In this document: piece by piece, positions 8,533 through 18,255 of the stretch
Layout of the letters: every line of letters begins with the position of its first letter
Position numbering within the stretch: the first letter of the stretch is position 1
Origin: Ardenticatenaceae bacterium
GTDB lineage: Bacteria > Chloroflexota > Anaerolineae > Promineifilales > Promineifilaceae
Reading direction: 5' to 3'
Assembly (NCBI GenBank): GCA_020634495.1
Contig: JACKBR010000022.1
Location: 14,812-78,811 of the forward strand
DNA: 64,000 bases
Position numbers and translations under genes: made by a program
Notes under the pieces: generated by a model
What the model was told of the DNA's origin: nothing
The model's input: only the letters and a program-made list of their open reading frames with translations
Database searches by the model: none

Positions 8533-10392
8533 TTACGGCCCAACTGCCGGGACTACTTGTACCGGCCCTTCGATTGGCCCTTCAAAAGAGCCTCCCTCAC
8601 CATCTACCGGAAAGTCGCCAGGAACGCCAAAGTCGGGCTGGGCTGGCTGGGGCAGACCGCTGCTTAAGCCCAGCAGCCCCAGAACAAAGCGCCACACTTT
8701 TTGACCAAATGTTTCTGGCTCTGGCACGCTTTCCGGAAGCGGCTCTTCTGGGAAACCATCGATGGGTTCTTCAAAGATGGGGGCGTCAATCACGTTGATC
8801 GTTAACGTTTTGGTGAGCACCTGGGGTTGGTTGAAGTCGTCGGTGTAGTTGACGCTCAGCACCAAATCCAAGGGGCCTGCGATTTCTGGGTAAATGATGG
8901 CGTCCAGGGGGAAAAAGCCGCCGGGGTCGAGTGTGCCCACAAAGAAGCTGTTGTTTTCAAACGTGGCCCCTTCTGCCGTAACGCTGTAATTGCCGAAGAC
9001 GGCCGTACTCTTACCACTGTTCACCAACTGCAAGGGCAAGCTGCCCGGCTGCCCCACAAAAAAGTCAAACACGGGCGTGTAGAAGTTCATTTCTACGGAC
9101 GGCCGTTTGAAAACCAGCAGCGTAATTACCTGATCATCTTCATAACTGTTGTTCCGAGCATCGGTGTAGACAAAGGTCACCTTCACGGGATACGCGCCTG
9201 GCTCGGTGGCGGCGTTGACAATGAGGGCCATACTGGTTTCTAGCAAATCGTCCTGCGCCAGATTGCCCAAGGTTTGCACGTTAGAAGCGCCAACCGGCGC
9301 AAACTTGCCAAAATCACCACCAGCCCCGTCGAGGCCGCCGCCCGGCACAGGGGTTCCATCCACAGTGCCGCCCGTTGTGCTGCCCCCACCCAAAATCATC
9401 GTCACGCGCACGGCGTCGGCGTTGCCCTGGTTTTGCACCGTCAGGTTAAGCGTAAAGCCCATCCCTGGCTGGAGCTGTTCCTGGTCAATTTCATAACCAG
9501 TCACCAGCAGCTGCGGGCGCAGAATTGGGCCGCTGGTCGCTGTGGCGGTTGGTGTGGCTGTGGGCGTGGCGGTGGCGGCCACGCCGCCTGTCGCTGCCCG
9601 CTTCACGGGGAAGGTTAGGGCGAAGGTTTCGCTGTAGGGCGTCCCGTTGACGTCGGTGTAATCCACCTGTACTTCCAGCGTGCCGATGCTTTGCCCGGCC
9701 AGATCGCGGCTGGCGGCCAGCGGCTGCCAGAAGCGCACCGTTCCGCCCGGATCGATGATGCCCAGCGCCTGGACGCCACCTGTGTCGCGGGCGGTAAAAT
9801 TCCCGGCAATGAAGGTGGCCACCACATTGCTGGCCCGGCTTTGCCCGGCGTTGGCAATGGTCATCTCGAAGGCCAAATTTTCACCCGGAGCAATTTCAGC
9901 CGAACTTGCGCCATAGCTATTGACGACGAGCAACGGCCGTACAAATGCGGTCGGCGCGGGTGTGTTGGTGGGGACAGGTGTACTTGTCGGGCCAGCGGGA
10001 GCGGTGACCGTGAGCGCGTTCCCCAGCGTGGCCGAAGCGGCGTTGGGGTTAATTACTGTAAGGCTGTAGCTGCCGGGTGCCGTACCTGCGGGCAGATTGG
10101 CCCGCAGCAGGCTGGCGCTAACAAAGGTGGTGTTCAATCCACCCAAGCCAGACAAAACAACCACCGCGCCATCGGCAAAGCCGCTGCCGGTGACCACCAG
10201 TTCGGTATCGGCCAGGTTGCTGATGCTGTTGGGCTGTACGCTGCTTACCACAATCGACGGCGTGGCGGAAGGTGTTGGCGTGTCTGCTTGGGCTACCACT
10301 GGGGCAGGTTTTAGTCCGCTCACCAACGATCCGCCCGCAAACAGCAGTAAAAAGAATAAAAGAATAGTTTTTTGTGTTAGAGATTGTTTCAT
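8533..10392 (-). CDS. Secreted IPT/TIG and CARDB-domain protein of an ABC export operon
   Basis: A 619-residue exported protein. It begins with a signal peptide (hydrophobic stretch TILLFFLLLFAGGSLVSG), then a Thr/Pro linker. An IPT/TIG-like domain follows at about 45-130 (VQPNSISNLADTELVVTGSG). Three CARDB/NEW3-like beta-sandwiches come next, about 150-270, 290-430 and 430-530, each with the IANAGQSRASNV or VQNQGNADAVRV pattern. Thr/Pro linkers separate the first domains. The tail contains an amphipathic helix (KVWRFVLGLLGL). Position between the ATPase and permease genes suggests it acts with the MacB-type transporter at the outer face. Exact role unknown. Confidence 0.82.
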   Translation of the reverse strand: MKQSLTQKTILLFFLLLFAGGSLVSGLKPAPVVAQADTPTPSATPSIVVSSVQPNSISNLADTELVVTGSGFADGAVVVLSGLGGLNTTFVSASLLRANLPAGTAPGSYSLTVINPNAASATLGNALTVTAPAGPTSTPVPTNTPAPTAFVRPLLVVNSYGASSAEIAPGENLAFEMTIANAGQSRASNVVATFIAGNFTARDTGGVQALGIIDPGGTVRFWQPLAASRDLAGQSIGTLEVQVDYTDVNGTPYSETFALTFPVKRAATGGVAATATPTATPTATATSGPILRPQLLVTGYEIDQEQLQPGMGFTLNLTVQNQGNADAVRVTMILGGGSTTGGTVDGTPVPGGGLDGAGGDFGKFAPVGASNVQTLGNLAQDDLLETSMALIVNAATEPGAYPVKVTFVYTDARNNSYEDDQVITLLVFKRPSVEMNFYTPVFDFFVGQPGSLPLQLVNSGKSTAVFGNYSVTAEGATFENNSFFVGTLDPGGFFPLDAIIYPEIAGPLDLVLSVNYTDDFNQPQVLTKTLTINVIDAPIFEEPIDGFPEEPLPESVPEPETFGQKVWRFVLGLLGLSSGLPQPAQPDFGVPGDFPVDGEGGSFEGPIEGPVQVVPAVGP

Positions 10393-10410
10393 TAGGTTGC
10401 CTGTTTTGAG

Positions 10411-10478
10411 AGTTAAAAGTGAAAAGTAAAAAGTGAAAAGTGCTCTTACTTTTTACTTTTCACTTATCACTTTTCACT
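10411..10478 (+). repeat. AGTGAAAAGT-type hairpin repeat
   Basis: Tandem AGTGAAAAGTAAAAAGTGAAAAG units (10418-10441) are followed by their complement ACTTTTTACTTTTCACTTAT to 10478. Related copies lie at 25317-25381 and 38777-38815. This copy sits between the ABC ATPase and CARDB genes and could fold in the operon message. Confidence 0.7.
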
Positions 10479-10485
10479 CCGCCTT

Positions 10486-11187
10486 TTAATGAATCGTGGT
10501 CGCCGCTTCATATTCGGCGTCGGTGACGATACGGCCGTCTAGCATGTGAACTGTGTGGGTGGCATACGCTGTCATGCGCGGGTCATGGGTAACAACAAGA
10601 ACGGTACGGCCGTTTTGATGCAGTTCGGCCAGCAAATCCATGATGCTGCTGCCGCTGGCGGTGTCTAGATTCCCTGTTGGCTCATCGGCCAGGATGAGCT
10701 GCGGATTGTTGACCAGGGCGCGGGCCACGGCCACACGCTGCTGCTGCCCGCCAGAAAGCTCGGTGGGCTTGTGGTGCAGCCGGTCAGCCAGCCCCACGCG
10801 CTGGAGCAGCTCAAAAGCGCGGGCATATCGCTGATGGCGCGGAATGCGGGCAAAGCGCATGGGAAAGGCCACATTGTCCAGGGCGCTGAGGCTGGGAATG
10901 AGGTTGAACGATTGAAAGATGAAGCCAATCATTTGCTGGCGAAAAATTGCCAGCCCGTTTTCATCCAGTGCGCCGATGGATTTGTCGCCGACGCGAATCT
11001 CACCGCTGCTGGGGCGGTCCAGCCCCCCAAGCAGGTAAAGCAGCGTGCTTTTGCCCGATCCAGATGGCCCCATGACGGCCCAAAAGGTGTTTGGCTCAAT
11101 GCTCAAACTCACGTCCGCCAGGGCGTGAACTTTTTCACGCCCCATTTGGTACGTTTTGCGTAGGTGGTTGATGGTGATGAAGGTCAT
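10486..11187 (-). CDS. ABC transporter ATP-binding protein (LolD/MacB type)
   Basis: A 233-residue ATPase with Walker [11 protein letters not shown]-loop [18 protein letters not shown], signature [15 protein letters not shown], Walker [13 protein letters not shown] and switch His in [12 protein letters not shown]. The QSFNLIP and DEPTGNLD variants are typical of the LolD/MacB/FtsE group. It should energise the permease encoded at the end of this operon. The Yip1 gene precedes it. ATG 11187 follows a hairpin repeat, and an AGTGAA... repeat follows the stop, so both intergenic gaps carry foldable sequence. Confidence 0.93.
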   Translation of the reverse strand: MTFITINHLRKTYQMGREKVHALADVSLSIEPNTFWAVMGPSGSGKSTLLYLLGGLDRPSSGEIRVGDKSIGALDENGLAIFRQQMIGFIFQSFNLIPSLSALDNVAFPMRFARIPRHQRYARAFELLQRVGLADRLHHKPTELSGGQQQRVAVARALVNNPQLILADEPTGNLDTASGSSIMDLLAELHQNGRTVLVVTHDPRMTAYATHTVHMLDGRIVTDAEYEAATTIH

Positions 11188-11189
11188 TT

Positions 11190-11266
11190 CGGTAATTGGT
11201 GGTCGGTGAACGGTAATCGGTGGTCGGTAATCGGTTTTTCCGATTACGGATTACGGATTACCGGTT
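11190..11266 (+). repeat. GGTAATCGGT-type hairpin repeat
   Basis: Tandem GGTAATTGGTGGTCGGTGAACGGTAATCGGTGGTCGGTAATCGG units (11191-11234) are followed by the complement CCGATTACGGATTACGGATT to 11260. It lies between the Yip1 and ATPase genes and touches the Yip1 stop codon. A one-armed relative (CAGTAATCAGTGATCAG) is at 17446-17482. Confidence 0.7.
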
Positions 11267-12044
11267 AAAAGAACGGCCGTATCACTGTCAAGTCGCTAAA
11301 CTGGGCAGAGATGAGGGCCGGAACACCGCGCAGCAAAAAGAGAACGAAGACGGTGAGCAGAACGGCCGTCCACGTTTTCAGCTTGCTCAAGTTGGCTCCG
11401 GCATTCAGGCCAATGCCCAGCAGCAGCCAGTGCCACAGCAGGTAAATGTCCACAAAAGCCAGCAGGGCGGCTACGTAGAGCATCATTGGCCCTTCGCCAG
11501 CCGGGGCAAAGCCAGACAGCCCCAGGGCGCTAAGCGTTTGTCCACTGTTCCACATAGCCACCGTACGCACCACATCGCGCAGGGCAAAGGGCAGCAGCGC
11601 CCATGCCGTAACGTTGAGCACCTGCTGGCTGCTTAGGCGACCGCCCAACAGCGTGAGGCCCAGGTGCAGCAGCCAGCCTAAAAGCAGCCAGCCCAGGTAG
11701 ACGCCCAAAACGGCCATGACGGCGGGCAGCAGATAGGTGAAGACGGGGCCGCTCGTAGCGGTCATTGCCTGCTGAAATTGAGCCTGCTGTTCTGGCGTGT
11801 AATATTCCCAGCCTTGGGGCAAGGTGATTTGTCCGCTGGCAGCAGCAGCTGCTTTTAGACCGCCTTCCACCAACGTGCGCACCAGTCCAGCCAGAATGAG
11901 TATGAGAATGGGGGTATGCCAAACGGCCGTGTCCAACTCCACAATCCTGCCAAAGGCACGACGCGGACTAAATAAAACCGGCAAGATCCAATTGAACCGC
12001 CAGCGCCCACCTGGTTCATAAGTTGAAATAGTCAAATCGCTCAT
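11265..12044 (-). CDS. Yip1-domain membrane protein
   Basis: A 259-residue polytopic protein. The cytoplasmic N-terminus contains the Yip1 entry motif LPVLFSPRRAFGRIVE, followed by about five membrane helices, for example GPVFTYLLPAVMAVLGVYL and PMMLYVAALLAFVDIYLLWH. Bacterial Yip1 proteins are often next to ABC exporters; here it heads the four-gene operon with an ATPase, a CARDB protein and a permease. Function is not established. No catalytic motif is visible. Confidence 0.8.
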   Translation of the reverse strand: MSDLTISTYEPGGRWRFNWILPVLFSPRRAFGRIVELDTAVWHTPILILILAGLVRTLVEGGLKAAAAASGQITLPQGWEYYTPEQQAQFQQAMTATSGPVFTYLLPAVMAVLGVYLGWLLLGWLLHLGLTLLGGRLSSQQVLNVTAWALLPFALRDVVRTVAMWNSGQTLSALGLSGFAPAGEGPMMLYVAALLAFVDIYLLWHWLLLGIGLNAGANLSKLKTWTAVLLTVFVLFLLRGVPALISAQFSDLTVIRPFF

Positions 12045-12334
12045 TCAAAACATTCCTTTAAGTGTGTGCCGGTTCCTTCACAAACATTTCTTTGGAAACG
12101 GTGCCCAGAAGCAAGGCGCTCTTTGCCTGAAGCTTTTGGGGCGAGGTTAGCTGCCTGGAACCGCAACGACCACAAACACACATTTGTGACCCAATAAATT
12201 TTTATGATATTCCATTGATTTGTTGGGGGTACGATAGCTGGCAAAAACCAGCCATCGCTGCGTATTTTACAGCGTATTTTATTAGCTAACTTGACGCTGC
12301 CTGGCCAAAAATTGGGGGAATTTCAACGATTTAA
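12045..12334. other. Intergenic region upstream of the Yip1 operon
   Basis: About 290 nt between two minus-strand genes. It must hold the promoter of the Yip1/ABC operon; TATCAT on the minus strand near 12209 is a weak -10 candidate without a clear -35. I see no further gene, repeat or strong hairpin in it. Confidence 0.4.
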
Positions 12335-15016
12335 CTACGAAGTGGACGCTTGGAGGATTTTTTGAAGGACGTTTGTTAGCCTTTCCAGGCGAATGGGTTT
12401 GCTGATGTAATCGTCCATACCGGCTTCCAGCAGTTTTTCCCGGTCACCTTTTAGGGCATGGGCGGTCATGGCGATGATGTACGGCCGTTTCTTTCCCACA
12501 GTTTGGTTCAGAATCTCGCCAGTGGCGGTAATGCCATCCATTTCGGGCATCTGTATATCCATGAAAATAACATCAAAGGGCTGCTTGGCCGCACGCTGCA
12601 CCGCCTCCAGCCCATTTGGCACAAGCTCTATCTGGTATCCCAAACGGTTCAGGATTTTTTCTGCGACTTTTTGGTTGACCACATTATCCTCGGCCACCAA
12701 AATCCTCAGAGGGTGCTTTTGACCCAGCGGGATTGGCGTATCTGCGTGAGCGCGTTGTGCCTGTTGGGCCTGCGAATGGAGAATTTTTTGCAGCTGGTAG
12801 CGCAGAAAATTTAACCTGAGCGGCCTGATCAGGCTTCCTTCGGTGGGGAGTTGGTGTTGGCCCCTGGCCGGTGCCCAATCTAGTGAAAGCAATGGGGGGC
12901 AATTGGGGTCAAGCGCCGCCCAAAGCGTCTCTTGCGGAACAGTTGCCTGGGGGTCAAACAGTACGGCCGTAAACGGGTGGTCTTGGGCCAGGGCCGTTGC
13001 CTGTTCCAGGTCGCTGGCGGTGCTGTACGCTACTTTTAGACAACTCAACTGCTTTTCGAGGGCCAAACGGCCGTTGCCCGGTGGCATGAGCAGCAAAATA
13101 GAATTGCCCGCCAGCGTCTCATCTTCCAATTCCCCAGCGGCCTCCTCCAGCGTTTCCACGGGGGCCACAATGGTAAAATGAAACGCCGAACCCTGCCCCA
13201 GCTTACTCTTAACCCACATACGGCCGCCCATTAATTCCGCCAGCTGTTTGCTGATGGCTAACCCCAACCCGGTTCCCCCAAATTTGCGCGTAACAGAAGA
13301 ATCCACCTGGCTAAAAGATTTAAAAAGGCGAAGGCGCTCATCATTGCCAATACCAATACCCGTATCCTGCACGGTCAGATGAATTTCAACCATCTTCTCA
13401 GCCAGCCGCCTGCTTTGGATGCGAACGTACACCTCACCCTGATCGGTAAACTTAATGCCGTTGCCAAGCAAGTTAATTAAAATCTGTTGGAACCGTGTCA
13501 CGTCCCCCAAAATAAACTCAGGCACATCAGGCTCCATGATGTAGCCAATCTCTAGCCGTTTTTCACGGGCTTTGGGAGCTAATAAATCGACGGCCGATTC
13601 TAACGTCTCGCGCAGGGAAAACGGTATCGCTTCCAGCTCCAGCTTGCCCGCTTCAATTTTAGAAAAGTCCAAAATGTCATTGATAATGTGCATGAGGGCT
13701 TCGCCGCTGGTTTGAATAATTTGAGCCAGCTCTTCTTGCTGGGCATCCATTTCCAGGCCCAGCAGCAGCTCCGCCACACCAATGATGCCGTTGAGCGGGG
13801 TGCGAATCTCGTGGCTCATGTTGGCCAAAAATTCGGATTTTGCCTGGGTGGCGGCTTCGGCAGCGGCCTCAGCCCGGCGTCGTTTTTTGATTTCCTTTTG
13901 CAGCGCCTGATTTTTTAGCTGGTAAAGTTCTGTTTCTTGCTGTGCCTTTTGAATCTTGTAGGTTGCTTCCAGGTTGCGAATTTTCTTTTCTGTCTCGTCG
14001 TTTAGAATTTTTCTCTCAAATTCATAATACTTTTCGTAATGAAACAGAGCTTGTTCAAATTTCTGGGTCTGTTTGTAGGCCTGAGCCAGCGCCAGATGAG
14101 ATTGAACCAACTCGGCCATGATCTCGGTCTTTTCAGCTAAAGCGAGGGCGCGTTTAAACTTGGCGAAGGCGTTTTTGTACTGCTTTTGGTGCATGTTGAT
14201 TTGGGCCAGCCCGCGCAGGGAATAAATTTCGCCATACAGATCGCTTTCTTGACGGAATAGGGCGGTGGCTTTATCAAAATGGCCAACGGCCGTTTCAAAA
14301 TTTTGTTGTTTCAAATAAGTCAAACCGACATTGTTTAAGTTGTAAGCATAGATGCGCCTGGGGATGTTATGGGAACGGCCGTATGCTGCATACAATTCCA
14401 GCCCTACTAAACCAATCTCTAGCGCATTTTCCAGCTGGTTGCACTGGTGGAACGTGTGACACATATTGTTAAAAATTGCAGCCAGGCCAGCCTTGTCATC
14501 CAGATCGGTGTAAAGTTTCTGGGCGTTTTTATAATAGACAATTGCTTTTTCATGCTCACCAGAAATAATGTGCGTATTGCCAATAGTCTTCTGAACCAAT
14601 GCCTGCCGGGATAAATTCTTCTCTGCCAGGGCAATTGCCTCGGCCTGGTAGCAAAACGCCAATGCCTTGGGACTATTCCCCAACCGTGTGTGCGTGGCCC
14701 CTGCCTGTAAATAAAGGTTAAAAGCAGCGGGGTGGTCAGCATGTTCTGGCTCTTTCAGGTAAAAAAGCGCCTGCTCCAGCAGAGTAAGCGCCGGTTCATA
14801 CTCATGAAACCGGTTATGCAGTTCACAAAGGTTTCGCAGCGCAAAGATGAGGCCGTGCTTGTAGCCAATGGCCTCACAAGCCTCTTTGGCTTGCAGGCTC
14901 AACACCCGGCTTTTTGCCGCGTCTGTTGCCTGAATTGCCCAGGCTTCTTCTAGAAGTTGATCAATTTCTGTAGTTGTAGGTTTCTTTGTGGTTTGCATAC
15001 GCCACAGGTTTCCCAT
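12335..15016 (-). CDS. TPR-sensor hybrid histidine kinase/response regulator
   Basis: An 893-residue soluble hybrid kinase. Residues ~20-350 are tetratricopeptide repeats (for example [20 protein letters not shown]), then a coiled coil (~350-395). A HisKA domain with phospho-acceptor His in [15 protein letters not shown] is near 400. The ATPase domain has DTGIGIGND and [21 protein letters not shown] degenerate receiver-like stretch is followed by a C-terminal receiver (~770-885) with [11 protein letters not shown] and phospho-acceptor Asp in [13 protein letters not shown]. No membrane segment is seen, so it senses a cytoplasmic signal or protein partner. A downstream ATG at 14998 is an alternative start. 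Confidence 0.92.
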   Translation of the reverse strand: MGNLWRMQTTKKPTTTEIDQLLEEAWAIQATDAAKSRVLSLQAKEACEAIGYKHGLIFALRNLCELHNRFHEYEPALTLLEQALFYLKEPEHADHPAAFNLYLQAGATHTRLGNSPKALAFCYQAEAIALAEKNLSRQALVQKTIGNTHIISGEHEKAIVYYKNAQKLYTDLDDKAGLAAIFNNMCHTFHQCNQLENALEIGLVGLELYAAYGRSHNIPRRIYAYNLNNVGLTYLKQQNFETAVGHFDKATALFRQESDLYGEIYSLRGLAQINMHQKQYKNAFAKFKRALALAEKTEIMAELVQSHLALAQAYKQTQKFEQALFHYEKYYEFERKILNDETEKKIRNLEATYKIQKAQQETELYQLKNQALQKEIKKRRRAEAAAEAATQAKSEFLANMSHEIRTPLNGIIGVAELLLGLEMDAQQEELAQIIQTSGEALMHIINDILDFSKIEAGKLELEAIPFSLRETLESAVDLLAPKAREKRLEIGYIMEPDVPEFILGDVTRFQQILINLLGNGIKFTDQGEVYVRIQSRRLAEKMVEIHLTVQDTGIGIGNDERLRLFKSFSQVDSSVTRKFGGTGLGLAISKQLAELMGGRMWVKSKLGQGSAFHFTIVAPVETLEEAAGELEDETLAGNSILLLMPPGNGRLALEKQLSCLKVAYSTASDLEQATALAQDHPFTAVLFDPQATVPQETLWAALDPNCPPLLSLDWAPARGQHQLPTEGSLIRPLRLNFLRYQLQKILHSQAQQAQRAHADTPIPLGQKHPLRILVAEDNVVNQKVAEKILNRLGYQIELVPNGLEAVQRAAKQPFDVIFMDIQMPEMDGITATGEILNQTVGKKRPYIIAMTAHALKGDREKLLEAGMDDYISKPIRLERLTNVLQKILQASTS

Positions 15017-15366
15017 AAAAAGAATTTGTCTATCATCTTTGGCGTGGCCTTGTCGTCAGGATTCCTGTAACTAGATGGAGGATTAGTGATTGGCAAGAAA
15101 GCCACTGCGAAATCATTTTTAGATCAGTTTTGGGAGATACACAATAAGTAATTAATCTTACTACAATCAAAGCAAATAAGCTTAATACCTATCCGAATAT
15201 TAGCCACAGAGTACACAGAGGTTTTTGAGTTTAGGTTCAATGCCTCTGAATTCTCTTTTTCCTCTGTGGCTGTTTCGGAAAGATTCTTATGTGGCAGGTC
15301 TAATTAAAGGCCAGTTTGTGGGGAGATGAGAGAAAGTTTGTGTCCTCTCCGCCGACCAGAATAAGG

Positions 15367-15375
15367 TGCTATAAT
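15367..15375 (+). promoter_or_regulatory. Extended -10 promoter (TGCTATAAT) of the radical SAM gene
   Basis: TGC-TATAAT is a perfect extended -10 element; no good -35 is present, as usual for this class. Transcription would start near 15382, giving a 127-nt leader that includes the partial structured repeat. Confidence 0.55.
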
Positions 15376-15436
15376 TTGGTCAACAGAATTTTTAAGAAAG
15401 CAAAGCACAGAAAAGCCTTGGCGAGAGAAACCTGGT

Positions 15437-15480
15437 TTTTCCGTTTTGTTAGATTTTATCTGCGACACACGTATATCAAG
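15437..15480 (+). repeat. Partial third copy of the 105-bp structured repeat
   Basis: The stretch TTCCGTTTTGTTAGATTTTA, then TCTGCGACACAC, matches the 3' end of the repeats at 37506-37612 and 61057-61166. The 5' hairpin arm is not recognisable. Confidence 0.55.
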
Positions 15481-15508
15481 AAAACCTGAACTCGTTGAAA
15501 AAAAACCT

Positions 15509-17449
15509 ATGAAAACAGCCGAACAAATTGAAATGATGCTGGAACGCATCTTGCCCCGCGTGACCAAGCCAGGGCGCTACACTGGTGGGGAATACAATCA
15601 GGTCGTGAAAAATTGGGTGGACATTGACTACAAAGTCGCCCTTGCCTTCCCCGATATTTATGATTTGGGCATGTCCAACTTAGGCTTGATGATTATGTAT
15701 GACATCATCAACAAGCATAAAAACCTGCTAGCCGAGCGGGTTTATTGCCCGTGGGATGATATGGAAGCGGTGATGCGTGAGCGGCAGATTCCGCTCTTTT
15801 CGTTGGAAACCAAGCATCCTGTCCGCCAGTTTGACATGCTGGCCATTAGCCTGCCATACGAGCAGCTCTACACCAACGCCCTCAACCTGATCGATCTGGC
15901 TGGGCTGCCGGTGCGGGCCGCCGACCGGGATGCCAGCTACCCGCTGGTGATTGCTGGCGGGCACGCCTGTTACAACCCGGAACCGATGTCCCCGTTCATT
16001 GACGTGTTTGTCATTGGTGAGGGGGAAGAGGCGATATTGAAGATCATTGGCGTGATGCGGGCTGCGGCTCATTTGGACCGCGAGACGCAGCTGCGCTACA
16101 TTGCCCAAATTGAAGGCTGCTACGTGCCGCGTTTTTATGATGTGGTTTACCACGATGACGGCACTGTGAAAGCGATCACGCCCAACATGCCGGAAGCGCC
16201 CAAAAAAGTGATGAAAACCATCGTGCCGGTAATGCCGCCGCCCGTCACCGATTTCATCATTCCCTTTGTGGAGCTGGTGCATAACCGGGCCCCCATCGAA
16301 ATTATGCGGGGCTGTACGCGGGGCTGCCGCTTTTGCCACGCGGGTATGGTGACACGCCCGGTGCGGGAGCGTCCGGTGGAAGAAGTGCTGACGGCGATGG
16401 AGCAAATTCTGGAAAGCACCGGCTATGAAGAGATTGCTCTGCTTTCGCTGTCGTCCAGCGACTACACCCACGTTTTGGAGCTAACGGAAAAGATTGGCCA
16501 GCGTTTTGGCCATTTGGGGCTAAATATTTCGCTGCCGTCTTTGCGCATTGAGTCGGTTTCTACGCAGCTAATGGACAATTTGGGAGACGGCCGTCGCGGT
16601 GGATTCACTTTAGCCCCAGAAGCAGCCACGGAAAAGATGCGCAACATCATCAATAAATATGTGACCCACGAAGAGCTGCTGGAAACCGCCCGCGAAATTT
16701 ACCGGCGGGACTGGCGCAGCATCAAGCTGTACTTCATGATTGGGCATCCCATGGAAACGATGGAAGATGTGCAGGCGATTGCCGATCTGGCCCACCAGGT
16801 GCTGGCCGAGGGGCGTAAGTTCCACAACAACAAGGCCAGCGTCAACGTGGGCGTGAGTACGTTTATTCCTAAGCCGCACACGCCGTTTCAGTGGGAACCG
16901 ATGGACGAAGTAGAGAATGTGTACGCCAAGATTGACTTGCTGCGCAACGCGATGCGCGGGTCTGGCCTGAAGCTGCGCTGGAACGAACCGAAGGAGTCGC
17001 TGTTTGAGGGCTGGCTGAGCCGGGGCGACCGCCGCATGGCCGAGGTGGTGGAGCTGGCCTGGCGCAAAGGGGCCAAGTTTGATGCCTGGCACGAGCACCA
17101 TCTGGAAGATGCCTGGAATGAGGCGCTGGCCGAGGTCGGATTAGAGCCGCGTTTTTACACGCACCGCAAGCGCACCATCGACGAAATTTTCCCCTGGGAG
17201 CATATTGATATTGCCGTGACGAAGAAGTTCCTGACGCAAGATTACCTGATGAGCCAGGAGCAGGAGACGCGGATCGACTGCCGCCATCACTGTTTTGCTT
17301 GCGGTATTTTGCCCAAGCTGAAGGATTTGCGCCGCGAAACGGCCGATTCTGCCTGGGAGTGCCCCACCGTACCGACACGCCCTCACCACAAGCCGCGCCA
17401 GGAGCGGGTGCCGGAGGTGGCGGGGATTCGGCTGACGGTGATTCAGTAA
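15509..17449 (+). CDS. B12-binding-type radical SAM protein (TIGR03960-like)
   Basis: A 646-residue radical SAM protein. The N-terminal ~230 residues form a B12-binding-like region (ALAFPDIYDLGMSNLGLMIM, VIAGGHACYNPEPMSPFIDV). The radical SAM core carries the cluster motif RGCTRGCRFCHAGM (CxxxCxxC), then SLSSSDYTH and RIESVSTQLM. The C-terminus has an extra Cys cluster (DCRHHCFACG). The architecture matches TIGR03960, often followed by or fused to a DUF2344 protein; that partner is absent here. Substrate unknown. ATG 15509 is chosen from the family start (MKTAEQIEMMLERILPRV); its ribosome site is weak. Confidence 0.88.
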   Translation: MKTAEQIEMMLERILPRVTKPGRYTGGEYNQVVKNWVDIDYKVALAFPDIYDLGMSNLGLMIMYDIINKHKNLLAERVYCPWDDMEAVMRERQIPLFSLETKHPVRQFDMLAISLPYEQLYTNALNLIDLAGLPVRAADRDASYPLVIAGGHACYNPEPMSPFIDVFVIGEGEEAILKIIGVMRAAAHLDRETQLRYIAQIEGCYVPRFYDVVYHDDGTVKAITPNMPEAPKKVMKTIVPVMPPPVTDFIIPFVELVHNRAPIEIMRGCTRGCRFCHAGMVTRPVRERPVEEVLTAMEQILESTGYEEIALLSLSSSDYTHVLELTEKIGQRFGHLGLNISLPSLRIESVSTQLMDNLGDGRRGGFTLAPEAATEKMRNIINKYVTHEELLETAREIYRRDWRSIKLYFMIGHPMETMEDVQAIADLAHQVLAEGRKFHNNKASVNVGVSTFIPKPHTPFQWEPMDEVENVYAKIDLLRNAMRGSGLKLRWNEPKESLFEGWLSRGDRRMAEVVELAWRKGAKFDAWHEHHLEDAWNEALAEVGLEPRFYTHRKRTIDEIFPWEHIDIAVTKKFLTQDYLMSQEQETRIDCRHHCFACGILPKLKDLRRETADSAWECPTVPTRPHHKPRQERVPEVAGIRLTVIQ

Positions 17450-17546
17450 TCAGTGATCAGTATTCGGTAATCAGTGAAAAGTAGGGGCGAGGCAGGTGGA
17501 AAAGACCCTTGCCAAACGAACGGGTAATTCTCCACCTGCCTCGCCC
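17446..17546 (+). repeat. Short tandem repeat plus long inverted repeat
   Basis: CAGTAATCAGTGATCAGTAT units at 17446-17482 are followed by an inverted repeat. Its left arm is GGGCGAGGCAGGTGGA (17485-17500) and its right arm TCCACCTGCCTCGCCC (17530-17545), with a 29-nt loop. It resembles a non-coding mobile hairpin element rather than a terminator, because no T-run follows. Confidence 0.6.
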
Positions 17547-17564
17547 TGTTAAAAGTTATGAATG

Positions 17565-17599
17565 AACGGCCGTTTCCACCCAGGAAACGGCCGTTTTTT
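17565..17599 (+). terminator. Terminator built from an inverted pair of ACGGCCGT
   Basis: AACGGCCGTTTCC (17565-17577) and GGAAACGGCCGTT (17583-17595) form a 13-bp perfect stem with a 5-nt loop, followed by T to 17599. It ends the radical SAM transcript. Confidence 0.85.
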
Positions 17600-17829
17600 G
17601 TAAAAGCCAAAAAGATTTTTGAATCAAGTCGACCTCGAATTTGGCTTTTACTTGAGCAAACCACAGAAAAATCGCCCATCGTTTTTCAAAATGTTTTCTG
17701 TGGTTTGCCTATTCCCCCAAAAAAGATTTAAGCCAAATTTAACATTGTTTAGGTTGGGGTTAACCCAGCCCGTTTCAGTTTCTTCTATGATGCCAGCATC
17801 TTAAAAATTATTGCCTTTGGAGGTCTCAT
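17600..17829. other. Non-coding stretch before the ApbE operon
   Basis: A 230-nt gap that must hold the operon promoter. It contains an imperfect inverted repeat in which AATTTGGCTTTTACTTGAGC is near CTGTGGTTTGCC. I cannot place promoter boxes with confidence. TTTGGAGGTC at 17817-17826 is the ribosome site of the next gene. Confidence 0.35.
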
Positions 17830-18255
17830 ATGAATCGGACAAAAGGAATTTTAGCGGCTGGCACCTTGACTGGCCTGGTGATGATTACGCTGCTGGGTTT
17901 GGGCTTTGGCAATTTGGCGGCGTTAAAAGATGGCGGCAGCGACACGGCCGTTCAGCAAGAAATTATTCCCCAGGAGCCACAAATCACCACGACTGATCCC
18001 GCTGCCGAAGAAGCGGTAAAAGCGTGGCAGGATTACAGCGCCGAGCTGGAGCAAACGGTACGCACTCTGCAAGAACGGGAAAATACGTACCAGTCGCAGA
18101 TTAATACGGCAAATGACACGATTGTGAATTTGCAGGACCAGATCAACAGCCCAAACAGCGCTGCCGCCAGCAGCAGTGGCGCTTATGCCGACGATGATGA
18201 CGAACATGAAGCGCATGAAGAACACGAGCACGAGGAACACGAAGATGACGACTAA
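17830..18255 (+). CDS. Membrane-anchored coiled-coil protein with Asp/Glu/His-rich tail
   Basis: A 141-residue protein of no recognised family. One N-terminal membrane segment (GILAAGTLTGLVMITLLGLG) anchors it. The middle (~65-110) is a coiled coil (YSAELEQTVRTLQERENTYQ). The last ~25 residues are nearly all Asp, Glu and His (DDDDEHEAHEEHEHEEHEDD), a likely metal-binding tail outside the membrane. GGAGG is 6 nt before the ATG. The next gene overlaps its stop, then come ApbE and a haem membrane protein, so a role in metal handling or electron transfer is plausible but inferred from context only. Confidence 0.7.
   Translation: MNRTKGILAAGTLTGLVMITLLGLGFGNLAALKDGGSDTAVQQEIIPQEPQITTTDPAAEEAVKAWQDYSAELEQTVRTLQERENTYQSQINTANDTIVNLQDQINSPNSAAASSSGAYADDDDEHEAHEEHEHEEHEDDD

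Larger units (their letters stand above)
15017..15508. other. Divergent intergenic region with repeats and a promoter
   Basis: About 490 nt with no supported gene. It holds an inverted repeat (GCCACAGAG at 15204-15212 with CTCTGTGGC at 15262-15270), an extended -10 promoter at 15367-15375 and a decayed third copy of the 105-bp structured repeat at 15437-15480. A promoter for the kinase must also lie here, but I cannot place it. Confidence 0.5.

Noticed and set aside
9691..10314. 207-residue plus-strand frame opposite the CARDB gene
   Set aside because: GC-rich shadow of a minus-strand gene with signal peptide and repeated domains; no ribosome site.
15728..16471. 247-residue minus-strand frame inside the radical SAM gene
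   Set aside because: Antisense shadow; the plus strand carries the CxxxCxxC motif.
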